Source: Enterococcaceae bacterium (lineage in GTDB: Bacteria; Bacillota; Bacilli; Lactobacillales; Enterococcaceae). From it: 64,000 nucleotides of DNA. The translations under genes and the position numbers were made by a program. Where the stretch lies: NCBI GenBank assembly GCA_022649665.1, contig JALCOL010000006.1, positions 38,425 to 102,424 of the forward strand. The letters are read 5' to 3'. Shown here in pieces: positions 63,656 to 64,000 of this stretch. The notes under the pieces were generated by a model. That model saw only the letters and a list, made by a program, of their open reading frames with translations. It had not been told where the DNA came from and made no database searches. Positions within the stretch are counted from its first letter, which is position 1. The number at the start of each line of letters is the position of its first letter.

Positions 63656-63708
63656 AGGTTCTTCGTCAAATAGTGTTGGTGAGCTTTCAAACTGAATAAA
63701 ATGTAGTG

Positions 63709-63746
63709 GATCCCAGGCGAGCAGAAATGCCCGCTTGGGATTTTTT
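63709..63746. terminator. Hairpin at the IS end
   Basis: ATCCCAGGCGAGCA pairs with TGCCCGCTTGGGAT around GAAA, followed by T6. It lies 22-59 bp from the transposase stop codon and may terminate transcripts entering or leaving the IS. Confidence 0.65.
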
Positions 63747-63767
63747 GTTTCAAGAAAATGAATCCTT

Positions 63768-64000
63768 TTAAGCAATTTTTCCGGCGCGGAGAATGGAATG
63801 ATCTTGAAAAATAAGCCCTTGGATCATGTAGATCCGCGCGCGAAAGTTCAAGAAATTTCGATAGCCATAGGCAACTCTTTTCATGACTTTGATCTTGTTG
63901 TTTGTTCCTTCGACCGGGCCGTTGCTGTAGTTGACCCGCAGGGCATTTTCGATCCCTGAGCGGTAACGGCGGAAAAAGGTGAGCTTCTTGCGGAACCACT
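63768..64000 (-). CDS. ISL3-family transposase, C-terminal part
   Basis: The minus-strand frame ends with TAA at 63768-63770 and is open to the window edge: 76 codons. Its translation contains YSNGPVEGTNNKIKVMKRV and AYGYRNFLNFRARI, the conserved C-terminal region with the final catalytic Glu of DDE transposases of the ISL3 group. The start is outside the window, so its integrity is unknown. Confidence 0.9.
   Translation of the reverse strand, partial: WFRKKLTFFRRYRSGIENALRVNYSNGPVEGTNNKIKVMKRVAYGYRNFLNFRARIYMIQGLIFQDHSILRAGKIA

Larger units (their letters stand above)
63657..64000. mobile_element. ISL3-family insertion sequence, 3' end (truncated by window edge)
   Basis: The left end visible here, GGTTCTTCGTCAAATAGTG (63657-63675), resembles ISL3-family terminal inverted repeats. 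The transposase stops at 63768 on the minus strand. A hairpin with T run (about 63709-63746) lies between them. The 8 bases before the end, GCTTTTTA (63649-63656), may be one copy of the 8-bp target duplication; the other end is outside the window. Confidence 0.75.

Noticed and set aside
1..64000. tRNA, rRNA genes or a CRISPR array
   Set aside because: I looked through the intergenic stretches for cloverleaf or regularly spaced repeats and saw none. The only tRNA-related element is the T-box at 49005-49265.

Overview
The window looks like chromosome from a low-to-moderate GC Firmicute of the order Lactobacillales, most likely Lactobacillaceae. The evidence is gene content and order: fur-xerD-scpAB-rluB-ribU, fer/ypbB/recS/ypbE-cmk-rpsA-der-hup, ypiA-ypiB-ypjC-ypjD-dapB-cca, ypmR-ypmS-yozE, rbgA-rnhB-dprA-topA-trmFO-xerC-hslV-hslU-codY, and plsY/parE-parC. 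These blocks match the Bacillus/Lactobacillus backbone, but respiratory and sporulation genes that sit between them in Bacillus (for example qcrABC) are missing. Many genes start with TTG or GTG behind strong Shine-Dalgarno (SD) sites. I cannot name the species. No rRNA, tRNA or CRISPR array was seen.

Layout. 1-942: end of an AzlCD amino-acid exporter. 0.96-5.5 kb: CvfB, Fur with a promoter/operator, XerD, condensin subunits ScpA/ScpB and RluB. 5.5-6.5 kb: FMN riboswitch and riboflavin transporter RibU. 6.5-14 kb: ferredoxin, YpbB, RecS, a LysM protein, Cmk, S1-domain protein, Der and HU. 14-22 kb: YpiA/YpiB, a YitT membrane protein, MazG-like pyrophosphatase, DapB, CCA-adding enzyme, a thioesterase, an ABC-F protein and DHFR. 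22-26 kb: TrhA/hemolysin III, DegV, a GDSL lipase, YpmS, YozE and a signal peptidase. 26.2-31 kb: an inserted-looking sugar PTS cluster (PRD regulator, two EIIA, EIIB, EIIC, AlsE-like epimerase). 31-47.4 kb: RbgA to CodY, an aldose epimerase, PlsY and topoisomerase IV. 47.4-49 kb: a thioesterase and a short-chain dehydrogenase resembling clostridial 7-alpha-hydroxysteroid dehydrogenases. 49-55.6 kb: a complete trpEGDCFBA operon under a tRNA-Trp T-box. 55.6-60 kb: two membrane proteins of unknown function and a MacAB-like efflux system. 60-63.6 kb: ferritin, flavodiiron protein, Lrp regulator and aminotransferase. 63.66 kb to the end: the 3' end of an ISL3-family insertion sequence.

How it fits together. 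Most genes are housekeeping: chromosome dimer resolution (XerC/XerD), segregation (ScpAB, ParE/ParC, HU), ribosome assembly (Der, RbgA, RluB), proteolysis (HslVU) and nutrient sensing (CodY). Regulation is visible as a Fur-box promoter, an FMN riboswitch, a Trp T-box, a CodY-like site before the operon that ends in codY, and many strong intrinsic terminators. The accessory parts worth a second look are the putative allulose-type PTS locus, the HSDH-like dehydrogenase, the efflux locus and the oxygen/iron-defence pair ferritin plus flavodiiron protein. I did not find a clearly new defence or mobile system.
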